Positions 44,813 to 54,215 of a stretch of 64,000 nucleotides of DNA are shown piece after piece. The DNA is taken from positions 66,639 through 130,638 of the forward strand of contig NZ_PQGG01000044.1 in assembly GCF_002915595.1 (NCBI RefSeq). The letters are read 5' to 3'. Origin of the DNA: Zhongshania marina (GTDB taxonomy: Bacteria; Pseudomonadota; Gammaproteobacteria; Pseudomonadales; Spongiibacteraceae). Both the position numbers and the translations under genes were made by a program. Positions within the stretch are counted from its first letter, which is position 1, and the number at the start of each line of letters is the position of its first letter. Under the pieces are notes generated by a model that searched no databases, had not been told where the DNA came from, and worked only from the letters and a program-made list of their open reading frames with translations.

Positions 44813-47347
44813 TTAATAACGATAAGTAAGATCCAAGCCGTAGCTCAATGGATCACCCCATAACACCGCGCGGTCAGCATGGGGCAAATTATCGATGGCG
44901 TAGGTTTCATACTCTTCGTCCAATAGGTTTTTGCCCCACACGGACACACTCAAAGTACCCTTGGCTATCGCAATCTCATCCAAGCTCAAACGCGCATTCC
45001 ACAGCTGATAGTCGCGCAAAATGGTATAGGCGTTTTGAACATCGCCGCCGCCCAAGCGAGTGTCCATATAGCTGGTATTGAGGTTGAAATTTAGTACCGC
45101 GTTTTCACCACGCCATGCCATCCAATCCGCTGAAGCGGTAAAGCTATTCACCGGCGCCGCCGAAAAGGCATAACGCTGCGTAACGTTATTGCCAAAGCTA
45201 TCGATGACTTCGGTAATCTCAGCATCTAAGTAGGCATATTCGAATGCGATAATCAGGTCTTCGCCTAATAGGGCTGTGGCATCTAACTCAAACCCCGTCA
45301 TGCTAGCCTTGCCCGCATTCAATACCTTAGTATCTGCGACGGTGCCATTGAGCAAAAAGTTCATCTGCATATCATCAAATTCGGTGCGATAGACATCGGC
45401 ATTCACCCGCAGACGACCATTTAGCCATTCGCTTTTTATACCCAACTCAGCGCTAAGCGCTTTCTCCTCGCCAAAGCCATCGGCAAAGCCGACCCCGTAA
45501 TCAATGCCATCAGACGCCGCACCTTGGCTGCCGTCCAACTGAGGATCGCGGGTATTGAAGCCACCACTTTTATACGCCTCGACGAGTTTGCCGTAGACAT
45601 TAATCGCCTCTGACAATTCGTACTCCACCAGCACGCTATATGAATCGTCCTTAAAACGACGCTCACCAGTAACATTATCAAAACGGCGATCCCCAGGCAG
45701 GCCCGCCTGCGCCAAAACTGGGCTGAGAATGGGGCCCAAAACGGGGTTTTGAACTGCCTCTGCCAAAGGCAGAACCAAGGGCAAAGCACCCAGCGGCGAG
45801 TACTCTATAAACACCTCGTCGCGCTGGTTTTTTAAGGCGTAGCGATGGTCCCGAGAATGCCGAGCACCGAGGCTTATATGTAAGGCTTTATTGAGAATAT
45901 CCGGCGTCCATGTCAGCTGCCCAAACACCGCCAAGGCTTGATTCTCTACCTGATATTTTTGACTAAGCAAATTGACGATATGCGCCCCTTCGAATCCATC
46001 AACCGGTGCCCTTAGCTGCAAATGAAATGGGCTATTATCTTCGACTGCGGATTCTTCAAAATAGTAAGCACCAACAATATACTCAATGCCGAGGTCATCA
46101 AACGCACTGCTAAACTGCAACTCGTGGGAACTTTGATGCTGCCTAATTTCAGGTCGCACCAAGGGCGTTGGCCCGCCGTTGGCAAAATCCGCTGCCAGGC
46201 CGTCATAGCGGTTGGTATCTAGTCGATAATCCGAGGCGCCGAGACCGCCACCCAAGTCTGTATAAGCAGCATCTTTTAATTCGCGATAAGAGCCAATGTA
46301 TTTAAAATCACCCAGCTCAGTCGCAGCATCAAAGATAATAGCGTGCCCCTCAACATCGCTATTTGATGCCTCTAAGGGCGAGCTAGTCGCCATCGAACTC
46401 AGCATAGTGCTAGCAAAACGGCTGCGGGCCTGCGCGCTGTTTTTTATGGCATTTGACTGGCCCTTATTACCGTCGGGGTCAGGGGGCGTCACGGCCTGAA
46501 ACATATAATTGTAAAATTCCAACTCCGAGCGATCATAGCTGTAATCCAAACGCATCTGCTCGCTAATATCCCAGCCCAAATCAAAACGCATGCCCTTAAT
46601 GTCGCGATCCCCAAAATCGCCACCGGGGCCGGTATTTTCCACAAAGCCATCGCGATTTTCGCTTAAATAGGCAAACTTCACCGCCAAACTATCCGCGATG
46701 GGTAAATTCACGCTGGTCTTTGAACGCAGCAAGGCGCGATTCCCCGCCGACAGTACCTGAGTAAATTCCACAGCATCGGGATTGGGGCGACGGGTAATCA
46801 GATTAATCGCCCCACCGGTTGTATTGCGACCATAGAGTGTGCCCTGCGGCCCACGTAAAATTTCTATCCGCGCTAGCTCAGCAACATCCATCGACGTGCC
46901 GCTAGACCTGGCGATATAGACCCCGTCTAAATACAGCGTCACCGGCGTGTCCTGCGTCACCTGAATGTCACCAATTCCGATGCCGCGAATATAAATCCGC
47001 AAACTTCCACCATTTATCGGAAACGGCTCAATGGTCAGTCCCGGCACTTTACTGGCAATATCTTTTAGACCGCTAATACCCTCAACCGTCAAACGCTCCT
47101 CATTAAACACGGTTAGAGATATGGGGGTATCCTGCAGCGACTCAGTTTTCTTGCGCGCACTGACCAACACCTCCTCTAAACGGCTCTGTTCGGCGGCATC
47201 TGCAATATTGGCATTAACTGCACCACCCGTAGCCAAGGCTAGCAGTAAAGATCTAAATAAGACGAGTTTGTATGCGCTTGGCAGTTGCCGCGCCCTGGGG
47301 TTAACCATCGCTTGAGTAAACGTCATCGCATTCCGTTTCTGAGTCAT
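44813..47347 (-). CDS. TonB-dependent outer membrane receptor
   Basis: Ligand-gated outer-membrane transporter of 844 residues. The long leader ends near ADA-AEQ. LEEVLVSARK is the TonB box region. The plug spans about residues 65-180, with RGPQGTLYGRNTTGGAINLITRRP as its hallmark, and a 22-strand barrel follows, ending in an aromatic residue (LTYRY). The start is uncertain: ATG codons at 47347, 47326 and 47308 are in frame and none has a strong ribosome site. The substrate is unknown; no biosynthesis or inner-membrane uptake gene sits beside it. Confidence 0.93.
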   Translation of the reverse strand: MTQKRNAMTFTQAMVNPRARQLPSAYKLVLFRSLLLALATGGAVNANIADAAEQSRLEEVLVSARKKTESLQDTPISLTVFNEERLTVEGISGLKDIASKVPGLTIEPFPINGGSLRIYIRGIGIGDIQVTQDTPVTLYLDGVYIARSSGTSMDVAELARIEILRGPQGTLYGRNTTGGAINLITRRPNPDAVEFTQVLSAGNRALLRSKTSVNLPIADSLAVKFAYLSENRDGFVENTGPGGDFGDRDIKGMRFDLGWDISEQMRLDYSYDRSELEFYNYMFQAVTPPDPDGNKGQSNAIKNSAQARSRFASTMLSSMATSSPLEASNSDVEGHAIIFDAATELGDFKYIGSYRELKDAAYTDLGGGLGASDYRLDTNRYDGLAADFANGGPTPLVRPEIRQHQSSHELQFSSAFDDLGIEYIVGAYYFEESAVEDNSPFHLQLRAPVDGFEGAHIVNLLSQKYQVENQALAVFGQLTWTPDILNKALHISLGARHSRDHRYALKNQRDEVFIEYSPLGALPLVLPLAEAVQNPVLGPILSPVLAQAGLPGDRRFDNVTGERRFKDDSYSVLVEYELSEAINVYGKLVEAYKSGGFNTRDPQLDGSQGAASDGIDYGVGFADGFGEEKALSAELGIKSEWLNGRLRVNADVYRTEFDDMQMNFLLNGTVADTKVLNAGKASMTGFELDATALLGEDLIIAFEYAYLDAEITEVIDSFGNNVTQRYAFSAAPVNSFTASADWMAWRGENAVLNFNLNTSYMDTRLGGGDVQNAYTILRDYQLWNARLSLDEIAIAKGTLSVSVWGKNLLDEEYETYAIDNLPHADRAVLWGDPLSYGLDLTYRY

Positions 47348-47654
47348 TGTTCTAATTGTTTATCAGCCCATGCACGTCGCATGCGCAGCCTTCTGAGCAT
47401 TAGCAAAACCGCCGCGCCAAGGCGGGATAACCATACCACAGGGGGCCTAAACAGAAACCTCGTTTACGTACTGCCCGCCTTAGGGAAAGTGCGCATACCA
47501 CACAGCAAGATTCTGCGATAAGTTCGAAATCAACATAATTAAGCATCCGCCAGCGCTAGAACCTCACATTGTCATGAAGTGGTAACTGTTCTTGCCGGGA
47601 GGCTTTCTATAAAATGCATACTACTGTAATTATTAGACACCCGAGGCCAGACTC
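47348..47654. other. Divergent intergenic region, 307 bp
   Basis: Between the TonB receptor (minus) and the desaturase (plus). A TATAAA near 47611 could be a -10 for the desaturase, but the matching -35 is poor. I see no strong hairpin, repeat or ORF. Confidence 0.4.
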
Positions 47655-48878
47655 ATGCCCGAGCAGACACAGCCTGGAAACATCGCTGCCGACGCCAAGC
47701 CACCACTGCTATGGATGCAAACCATACTGTTTTCTAGCACCTTACTCATCGCCCTAATCGGCGTACCTTGGTACGGCATTAGTCACGGATTTACATGGAG
47801 CGCTTGGTTGGGCTTTGCGCTGATTCTCGGCGCGAACGGCATGTCAATCACCGCCGGCTATCACCGCCTCTGGGCCCACAATAGCTACAAGGCACACCCG
47901 CTATTAAAGGTTCTCTTTGCCTTATTCGGCGCCGCGGCAACCCAAAACAGTATTCTTATTTGGGCATCTGGCCATCGCCGCCACCACCGCCACGTCGATC
48001 ACGTCGATCACGACCCTTATTCTGCTAAAAAAGGTCTGTGGTATTCCCATATCGGCTGGATGCTGCGCGACTACCCTGCCAGCAGCGAAGACTTCTCCAA
48101 CGCCAAAGACTTACAGCGTGACAAAATCGTGATGTGGCAACACCGCTACTATTTGCCCTTGGTGCTATTTATGAATATCGCACCGGCAGTTGCCCTCGGT
48201 TTTATCACCGGCCATATGCTAGAAAATATTCTACTTGCTGGCGTGCTGCGCTTAGTGGTCAGTCACCACACTACCTTCTTTATCAATTCTTTAGCTCACT
48301 ACTGGGGTCGCCGTCCTTATACCGACGAAAACACCGCTCGCGACAATGACTTTTTGGCACTGCTGACCTACGGCGAGGGCTATCACAACTACCATCATAT
48401 TTTTCAAAATGACTACCGCAACGGTATTCGCTGGTGGCACTACGACCCAACCAAATGGCTAATCAAGTCTGCTTCGTGGATGGGTTTAACCTGGGATCTC
48501 CGCAAAATTCCTGACTTCAAAATTCAACGTGCAGTCATGACCATGCAGTTCAAAAAGGCGGAGGAGGCTTTGCGCAATCGCAAGGGCGGCGACGCAAATC
48601 AGTTCACCGCCTTTTTAGAGCAGGAATACCAACAGTTCTGTGATCACCTAAATGACTGGAACGCCGTCAGCCAACGCTGGATGGAAGCCAAGCGTGAACA
48701 CCTCGCCGCGCAAAAAGACGCGCTGCAGCTAAACTTGGCAGGCAAAAAAGAAACCTTACAACAGAACCTGCACGAAGCGTGGGAACACGCCACCTTGCGC
48801 ACCCGCTTAAAAGAACTGGAATACGCGCTAAAAATGCAACGCAAACGCCTGCAAATGCTGACAATGGAAATGGCGTAA
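47655..48878 (+). CDS. Acyl-CoA desaturase (delta-9 type)
   Basis: Membrane di-iron fatty-acid desaturase of 407 residues that introduces a double bond into saturated acyl chains. Histidine boxes are HRLWAH, HRRHHRH and GYHNYHH, all intact. Membrane segments lie at about 22-75 and 170-210. The last 110 residues form a charged, probably coiled-coil tail. GAGG precedes the ATG. It is a single gene, with a long imperfect hairpin just downstream. Confidence 0.93.
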   Translation: MPEQTQPGNIAADAKPPLLWMQTILFSSTLLIALIGVPWYGISHGFTWSAWLGFALILGANGMSITAGYHRLWAHNSYKAHPLLKVLFALFGAAATQNSILIWASGHRRHHRHVDHVDHDPYSAKKGLWYSHIGWMLRDYPASSEDFSNAKDLQRDKIVMWQHRYYLPLVLFMNIAPAVALGFITGHMLENILLAGVLRLVVSHHTTFFINSLAHYWGRRPYTDENTARDNDFLALLTYGEGYHNYHHIFQNDYRNGIRWWHYDPTKWLIKSASWMGLTWDLRKIPDFKIQRAVMTMQFKKAEEALRNRKGGDANQFTAFLEQEYQQFCDHLNDWNAVSQRWMEAKREHLAAQKDALQLNLAGKKETLQQNLHEAWEHATLRTRLKELEYALKMQRKRLQMLTMEMA

Positions 48879-48896
48879 TTTCCCACCCTTTCAATA

Positions 48897-48937
48897 CGGC
48901 TTCACCCTGTCGCTTTTTCGCAAACAGAGTGAAGCCG
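48897..48937 (+). terminator. Long imperfect hairpin after the desaturase gene
   Basis: CGGCTTCAC pairs with GTGAAGCCG, and after one mismatch CTGT pairs with ACAG, closing a 13-base loop. No T-run follows on the plus strand, so intrinsic termination is uncertain; 3'-end protection of the mRNA is an alternative. Confidence 0.4.
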
Positions 48938-49071
48938 AGTTACCCCCTGCCAACCCCCACTATTAAGCCGATACCCGCAGCACCGCTCTGGGGCAGCAAT
49001 TAAATATATTGTATAGTTTAAAGCTGCTTATCTGCGTTCAACCCCGATAAAAGCCAAAACGGAAAATCAAT

Positions 49072-49476
49072 ATGGCCATCACCGGCGAATGTTTTTGTGG
49101 AAGTATCAAATACCAAATAGACGGTAAATTAAAAGACGCCAGATCCTGCCACTGCTCCCGCTGCCGCAAAGCGTTTAGCTCGGCAGCCTCTGCATATGCA
49201 CTGGTAGATCCGGCAGAGTTTACATGGCTAAAAGGTGCGGATTTGCTGAGCAGCTATCAATCGATGCCGGATTTTGGTTTTCAGTTTTGCAGTAAATGCG
49301 GATCAACCCTGTGCGGCACCCACAAGGGCGCACCGCACGGGGTAACCTTGGGATGCATCAACGGCGACCCTGATATAGAAATTGGCTACCACCTCTACGT
49401 TGGCTCCAAGGCCAAATGGGAAGTGCTAGCAACGGGAATTAAGGCGTTTAATGAAGGACCGCCACCGCAAAATTAA
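49072..49476 (+). CDS. GFA-family zinc protein
   Basis: Small protein of 134 residues of the glutathione-dependent formaldehyde-activating (GFA/CENP-V) family. The zinc-binding cysteines are in CFCG, CHCSRC and CSKCGS. Members are usually named after one enzyme; the function of most, including this one, is not known. The 3' end overlaps the convergent GDYXXLXY gene by 4 bp. Confidence 0.88.
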   Translation: MAITGECFCGSIKYQIDGKLKDARSCHCSRCRKAFSSAASAYALVDPAEFTWLKGADLLSSYQSMPDFGFQFCSKCGSTLCGTHKGAPHGVTLGCINGDPDIEIGYHLYVGSKAKWEVLATGIKAFNEGPPPQN

Positions 49477-50477
49477 TCGATTCGCCCACGCACATTAAAG
49501 GCCGGTGATGCCAATTCCCCCTGCCACAACATAGCCGCAACGCCTTCAGTATCGGCCGCTGGCAGCGGCGGCCGATAAATCATACGAAAGCGCTCATTGG
49601 GCGCCGCAGCAGCAAGTGACGCAGAGCCCGTGACCCCGTCTTGTAAGACATACCAACGCGGCAAAGCCGTATCTAGCTCCACGCGATACTCCTCATTCGG
49701 CGCCAAGGTAAGCACATCGCTCGCCTGCAATTTATAAGTACTGCAGCGTGTATCCGCCATTGTGTAACGGCGCCCAGTATCTCCCTCTGCCTGCAAAGAG
49801 AAGCCGCAATGCAATTCGTTATCAACGATCTGCAAAGGCGCATCAGAAACATTTTTAAGCGTGACGATGAGTAAAGGACTTCTTGGCGGCGCACCCTCGC
49901 CGCGCTCCTCTGTCGCTAGCTCGGTATTCTGCTCTAAACGAATACCAATGCGGCTCCAACGGTAAGCCACTAGTACCGCTTGGCCACGGCTACCTACCGC
50001 AAGCTCCACTTCCATCGGAATTTGCAAGGCATTACCAGCGCCGCGCTTATCTTCTATTTCTACACCGCGCCCCTGCTGAACAAAATACTGTTCGATACCG
50101 TAGCGCAACTGTATTTGACCACCGCTGACATCACGATTCACTCGACCCAGTAAAAATACACCCGAGCTAGGCTTGCGATCGGTGAGATAATCTAGCTGAT
50201 ACACACCCATCGCGCTCGGCGCTAATACGGCATACACCTTAGCGTCGCGCTTTAATGAACTCGCAGGCGTGGATGAACGAAACCGACTAACATCAACGCT
50301 GTTTAGGGAATAACTTAAACGTACGAAATCTCCGCGAAATGGGTCACGGGGATCAATCGGCGCTGTACGTAAATACACTCGCTCGCCGCTGACCCGAATC
50401 CATTCACGCTCGCCAGCCATAAACGCCAAAATCACAATTTGACCCAGCACCAACAGTACAATAAATAGTTTACGCAC
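49473..50477 (-). CDS. GDYXXLXY-domain membrane-anchored protein
   Basis: Protein of about 334 residues with one N-terminal membrane segment and a long periplasmic part. DPRDPFRGDFVRLSY near residue 45 is a variant of the GDYxxLxY motif that names the family. I start it at the GTG at 50477: GGAG is seven bases upstream and the codon lies within the 8-bp overlap with the DUF2157 stop. The C-terminal half is less conserved and may be a second domain. These proteins accompany DUF2157 proteins widely, with no established role. Confidence 0.8.
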   Translation of the reverse strand: MRKLFIVLLVLGQIVILAFMAGEREWIRVSGERVYLRTAPIDPRDPFRGDFVRLSYSLNSVDVSRFRSSTPASSLKRDAKVYAVLAPSAMGVYQLDYLTDRKPSSGVFLLGRVNRDVSGGQIQLRYGIEQYFVQQGRGVEIEDKRGAGNALQIPMEVELAVGSRGQAVLVAYRWSRIGIRLEQNTELATEERGEGAPPRSPLLIVTLKNVSDAPLQIVDNELHCGFSLQAEGDTGRRYTMADTRCSTYKLQASDVLTLAPNEEYRVELDTALPRWYVLQDGVTGSASLAAAAPNERFRMIYRPPLPAADTEGVAAMLWQGELASPAFNVRGRID

Positions 50478-51783
50478 GGGGCTTCTCCAATTTACGACGA
50501 GTATTTTGTTTGGAATACCGCACACCAATCACAAAGAGCAATAAGCCCAGTAATAGGAAAATAGCCGACCTCGCCAGTAAACTTTCGAATAAATCTGTAA
50601 AGCGCGCCACCGCCAATAGCACGAGCATCACACAGCCAAGTGACAATAATTTTGACCTTAAATGCTCAGTACCTCGGTACACATAAAATAAGGCATGTGC
50701 TAAAAATGCGAGGTTAAACACCACTCGACTCCAGCCGCTGAGATCAGCTCCCGACAAGCTGGGCAGCACCGCGAGCAATAACACAAACAACACCAAGCCA
50801 CTTTCTAGCCACTGCTCCAAACTCGCTGGACGGCTACCCTTACGAACAAGTGCAACAAACCATGCAACTAAAACTAACAGTGAGGGCAGCAGAATATATA
50901 GGAGCCCAAATCCCGGTAATTCAGACATACCAGAAAGGGAAGGAAGTCCCGTAAACGTACCCACGTAAATCAAGGGCAGCCACAACAGGCTGCCGCAGAG
51001 TGAAAATACGCCACTACTTTCTGGGTAAGCACTGACAGAAACAATGCGCGCAAGCGCGAAGTAGCTCCCTAATAACAGCAGGCCAAGTGCAAACAAATAT
51101 CTATCACCAAGACCGACTACCGTGAAGGCATACGACAGCGGCAACGCTAGCAACAAGACAGCCAATAGAGATGAGGCGCGCTGCATCCAGGCCAGCGGCA
51201 ATAAGCCTAATAATAAGATCCAGGTCGCGAGCGGCAAATGACGACCAAACTCAAAGGTCTCTAAACCGCTCCACAACAGCAATAAAATCGTCGCCAATAC
51301 TGCATGCGCAATCGATGGTAGGGCCCAAGCCAAACTCAGTGCGGCAAGACACCACAGAAAAAAACCATCGGGGTAATGCGCATCAAAATGATAAATTTGT
51401 GCAATCAACCAAATCCCAGCACCGAATAACATTGTGCCAAGCAGGTGGAAACTTTCTATCATTCGCGGATTGGATTTCTCATTCTTGGCCATCAATAAAG
51501 CCGCGCCGTGCGCGCCAAGAATACCAAGCCCAATTGCCGCCAATTTCATATAGCGGTGCATTCCCTCCCAGTTATAGGCGAACAGCAGAATAACCCCCAG
51601 CCCAAATACACCAACACCTAGCAGGGCAAAAACCACCTTCCCCCACGCACCATCACCCTTTGGCTTATACGCAACAAACGCCGGATAGCGGGCATACAGC
51701 GTTTGTGCCTGTTGATCGGTGATAATGCCCTCCCGCAGCCATTGCGCAATCTCTGCACGTAACCAAGGGTTATTGTTTTCCAT
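50470..51783 (-). CDS. DUF2157 polytopic membrane protein
   Basis: Inner-membrane protein of 437 residues with about twelve hydrophobic segments after a 45-residue cytoplasmic N-terminus that includes LREGIITDQQAQTLYARYP, the DUF2157 signature. It overlaps the GDYXXLXY gene by 8 bp, so the two are translated together. Function is unknown; the pair probably forms one membrane complex. Confidence 0.85.
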   Translation of the reverse strand: MENNNPWLRAEIAQWLREGIITDQQAQTLYARYPAFVAYKPKGDGAWGKVVFALLGVGVFGLGVILLFAYNWEGMHRYMKLAAIGLGILGAHGAALLMAKNEKSNPRMIESFHLLGTMLFGAGIWLIAQIYHFDAHYPDGFFLWCLAALSLAWALPSIAHAVLATILLLLWSGLETFEFGRHLPLATWILLLGLLPLAWMQRASSLLAVLLLALPLSYAFTVVGLGDRYLFALGLLLLGSYFALARIVSVSAYPESSGVFSLCGSLLWLPLIYVGTFTGLPSLSGMSELPGFGLLYILLPSLLVLVAWFVALVRKGSRPASLEQWLESGLVLFVLLLAVLPSLSGADLSGWSRVVFNLAFLAHALFYVYRGTEHLRSKLLSLGCVMLVLLAVARFTDLFESLLARSAIFLLLGLLLFVIGVRYSKQNTRRKLEKPRA

Positions 51784-51933
51784 AGTGCTCCCGCAGAATT
51801 CAACTTGCCGGACAAGCGTTCCAGCTTCTCGCCAATATTATGGACATTTGCCAGAAACATCGAAAGGGGCAAACCCTCAGATCAGAATATTTATCTAGCG
51901 CCGTTTAAATAAGCAAATACTGCAGAATAAAGA

Positions 51934-51962
51934 AAGCCCGCAGTCAAAAAGACTGCGGGCTT
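51934..51962 (-). terminator. Strong terminator after the propeller lipoprotein gene
   Basis: A perfect 12-bp stem (AAGCCCGCAGTC with GACTGCGGGCTT) closes a 5-base loop. On the minus strand TTCTTTATT follows. It lies 28 bp beyond the stop at 51990. Confidence 0.88.
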
Positions 51963-51989
51963 GAGCTTTATACTACTATTAAATTGATA

Positions 51990-54041
51990 CTAGAACTTAC
52001 GCATCAACACTATCGACTCTGGGTTCACCGTCGCCACGGAGCTACTAGGGGCAACACTGCCAGTGAGACTGGTGTCTGTCAGAAAGTTACGCCAGACTTG
52101 AATCGCACCACCAGCATTGGCTTTTTCTGCCACATACAAATCAGCGCCATCAAACGCGATATCAACAGGATTGCCCAGACCCGTCAGCGGTCCGGCAACG
52201 CGCTTCGTTACCGCCGTATCTCCGCTGGCTGTAGAGGCAAACTCCAGCGCCAATAGCGCGCCATCGGCGGCATCAGCAGCCAAACCCACATCGCTCAAAA
52301 TAAGCGTGTCTGAACGCTGGTCGTAGCGAACAGCGTGTAAATTGGTCGCAGCTGGGATGAGCGTAATCGTCCTTGATACGCCATTGCTACCAAGATCAAC
52401 GGAGAAGTTATCGTAAGCGTCGACACTGCCGTTGGTTTGAGCCACATACAAAGTATCGTTTAGTGGGTCATAGTCACTATCCCACGGCGTACCGGTACCC
52501 GGCAGCGTTGCCAACGGCGCCACATCACCTGCCGCGCAGCTGCTAAAAATAAGCACTCCACTTACACCGGTGTCAGACACTAAAATTAGACCGAGGTCGT
52601 CAGCAATTTCAACGCCCTTAGGAGTCACCAATGTGGTGTTGGCGCCAGAGATGGTGCGATCACGGGACACGTCAAAACCACCCCCACTACGACCATTCAA
52701 GGCACTTACTACAGCAATTCCCGGGGTTGCGCCGGCGTTATAAGCAATATAAGCATCGCCATTGCGGTCTAACACTACATTTTCAATACCTGTTAAACCA
52801 GTAGCTGCGCTGGCGGCATTAAAGGTTTGCACCGGAGTACCTACGTTACGAGAGGTCTTAAAAAGCAGACCTGCTGGGCCAGCACCGGGATTACTGGTGG
52901 TAAGTAAGCTATAAGCCGTCGTTGAGTCTGTAATATCTGTTGCACCCGAAACAGGTTCAGAATTTAGCAGAACCGCGATAGATTCCGGCTTAGTTGTTGC
53001 AAAGGCCACATCAGCGGGTAAATCTCCGCCAGCACTTTCAAAAATATTCCGATAAACCAAAATCGCATCATTAGATTTTTCGGCAATACGAACATCGCTG
53101 CCAACTAACTCAAGATCAACAGGATTACCCAAACGAGTATTAGGACCAAAAATAGTCACGCTCGGGGTGACACTACCAGTGGCAGTACTGGCATTTGCAA
53201 ATACATACAGACGGCCATCAGTTGCATCGGCAGCTGAGCCCACATCGCTAACAACTAAGCGATCACCTGCTGGGTCATAGTCTATGCCGTGAAGATTGGT
53301 GGTGGCACCAGCAGTTGATGAAGTGAATATCCGCGGCGCCATCGCGCCAAGATCGGTTGAAAAGTCGTCAAACACCGCAACAGAACCATTCGTTTGGGCG
53401 ACAAACAAACGGTCTTTAGTATCGTCATAAACAATATCCCAAGCGTTTGCACCCAAACTAACCGTGGCCAAAGGAGCTTGATCACCAGCTGCAGCCGCGC
53501 CAAATATCAATAGATTATTGCCACCAACATTAGCCACAACCACCAAACCCGCGCTATCTATTTTAGCAATGCCCTTGGGAGTCACTAAACCAGTGCTGGC
53601 GCCACTAAGCGCTCGACTTGCATCACCACTATTTCTACTGACCGCGTTACACGCAGTCACAATACTAGCCGGCATCACCGCATCTTGTGCCTGCACCAAA
53701 TGCCCCGCCTGATCGACCAGCAAGCCTTCATTAGCACCACTACTATAGGTATTTAATAACCCCAATGACTCATTTCGTACCCTTACATTGCTATCACCCC
53801 CACCATTGCTGGCCACTAAAATCGTCGCCGGCGCAAAAGCTGGGGTGCCGTTTTGCCCGTCTAAACCATTACTACCATTAGTGCCGGGAGCCCCCGCTGC
53901 ACCTGAAGCACCATCTCGTCCATCGTCTCCGTCACAAGCGGCTAGGCCCATAGCAGCTATCAGCACGGCTCCAGCCAGAGCCGTGCGATGAAATGAAGTA
54001 TAGCCAAAGCGGTTTTGTGAATTATTATCTAAAATTTCCAT
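51990..54041 (-). CDS. Lipoprotein with collagen-like stretch and duplicated propeller domain
   Basis: Predicted surface or periplasmic lipoprotein of 683 residues. The lipobox GLAAC puts the lipidated Cys at residue 36. Directly after it come about ten Gly-X-Y triplets, a collagen-like spacer. The rest holds two similar halves: one begins with TGLVTPKGIA (about 150) and the other with TTLVTPKGVE (about 460). Each carries ...LYVAQTNGSV-type, NLHG/AxxYD, DVGxAAD and LGNPVD segments in the same order, then a VAEK/IAEK and a YRN/WRN motif. Short recurring blades suggest an NHL-like beta-propeller. Function is unknown. AAGGT precedes the ATG. Confidence 0.8.
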   Translation of the reverse strand: MEILDNNSQNRFGYTSFHRTALAGAVLIAAMGLAACDGDDGRDGASGAAGAPGTNGSNGLDGQNGTPAFAPATILVASNGGGDSNVRVRNESLGLLNTYSSGANEGLLVDQAGHLVQAQDAVMPASIVTACNAVSRNSGDASRALSGASTGLVTPKGIAKIDSAGLVVVANVGGNNLLIFGAAAAGDQAPLATVSLGANAWDIVYDDTKDRLFVAQTNGSVAVFDDFSTDLGAMAPRIFTSSTAGATTNLHGIDYDPAGDRLVVSDVGSAADATDGRLYVFANASTATGSVTPSVTIFGPNTRLGNPVDLELVGSDVRIAEKSNDAILVYRNIFESAGGDLPADVAFATTKPESIAVLLNSEPVSGATDITDSTTAYSLLTTSNPGAGPAGLLFKTSRNVGTPVQTFNAASAATGLTGIENVVLDRNGDAYIAYNAGATPGIAVVSALNGRSGGGFDVSRDRTISGANTTLVTPKGVEIADDLGLILVSDTGVSGVLIFSSCAAGDVAPLATLPGTGTPWDSDYDPLNDTLYVAQTNGSVDAYDNFSVDLGSNGVSRTITLIPAATNLHAVRYDQRSDTLILSDVGLAADAADGALLALEFASTASGDTAVTKRVAGPLTGLGNPVDIAFDGADLYVAEKANAGGAIQVWRNFLTDTSLTGSVAPSSSVATVNPESIVLMRKF

Positions 54042-54215
54042 ACGCTAAGTACCTTTAAGTGAGGCAGCAACAAATCCTATGCACTGAAAAGTTAAACGGC
54101 AGCACCGCTTAACTGACTTTGACTAGCTACTGCACTAACTCATTTATTTAGACAGTGCTATCCACTCAGCGTACGAGAAGACTCGCTTTTTGGATTTAAC
54201 AATAGGGAAATTTAC

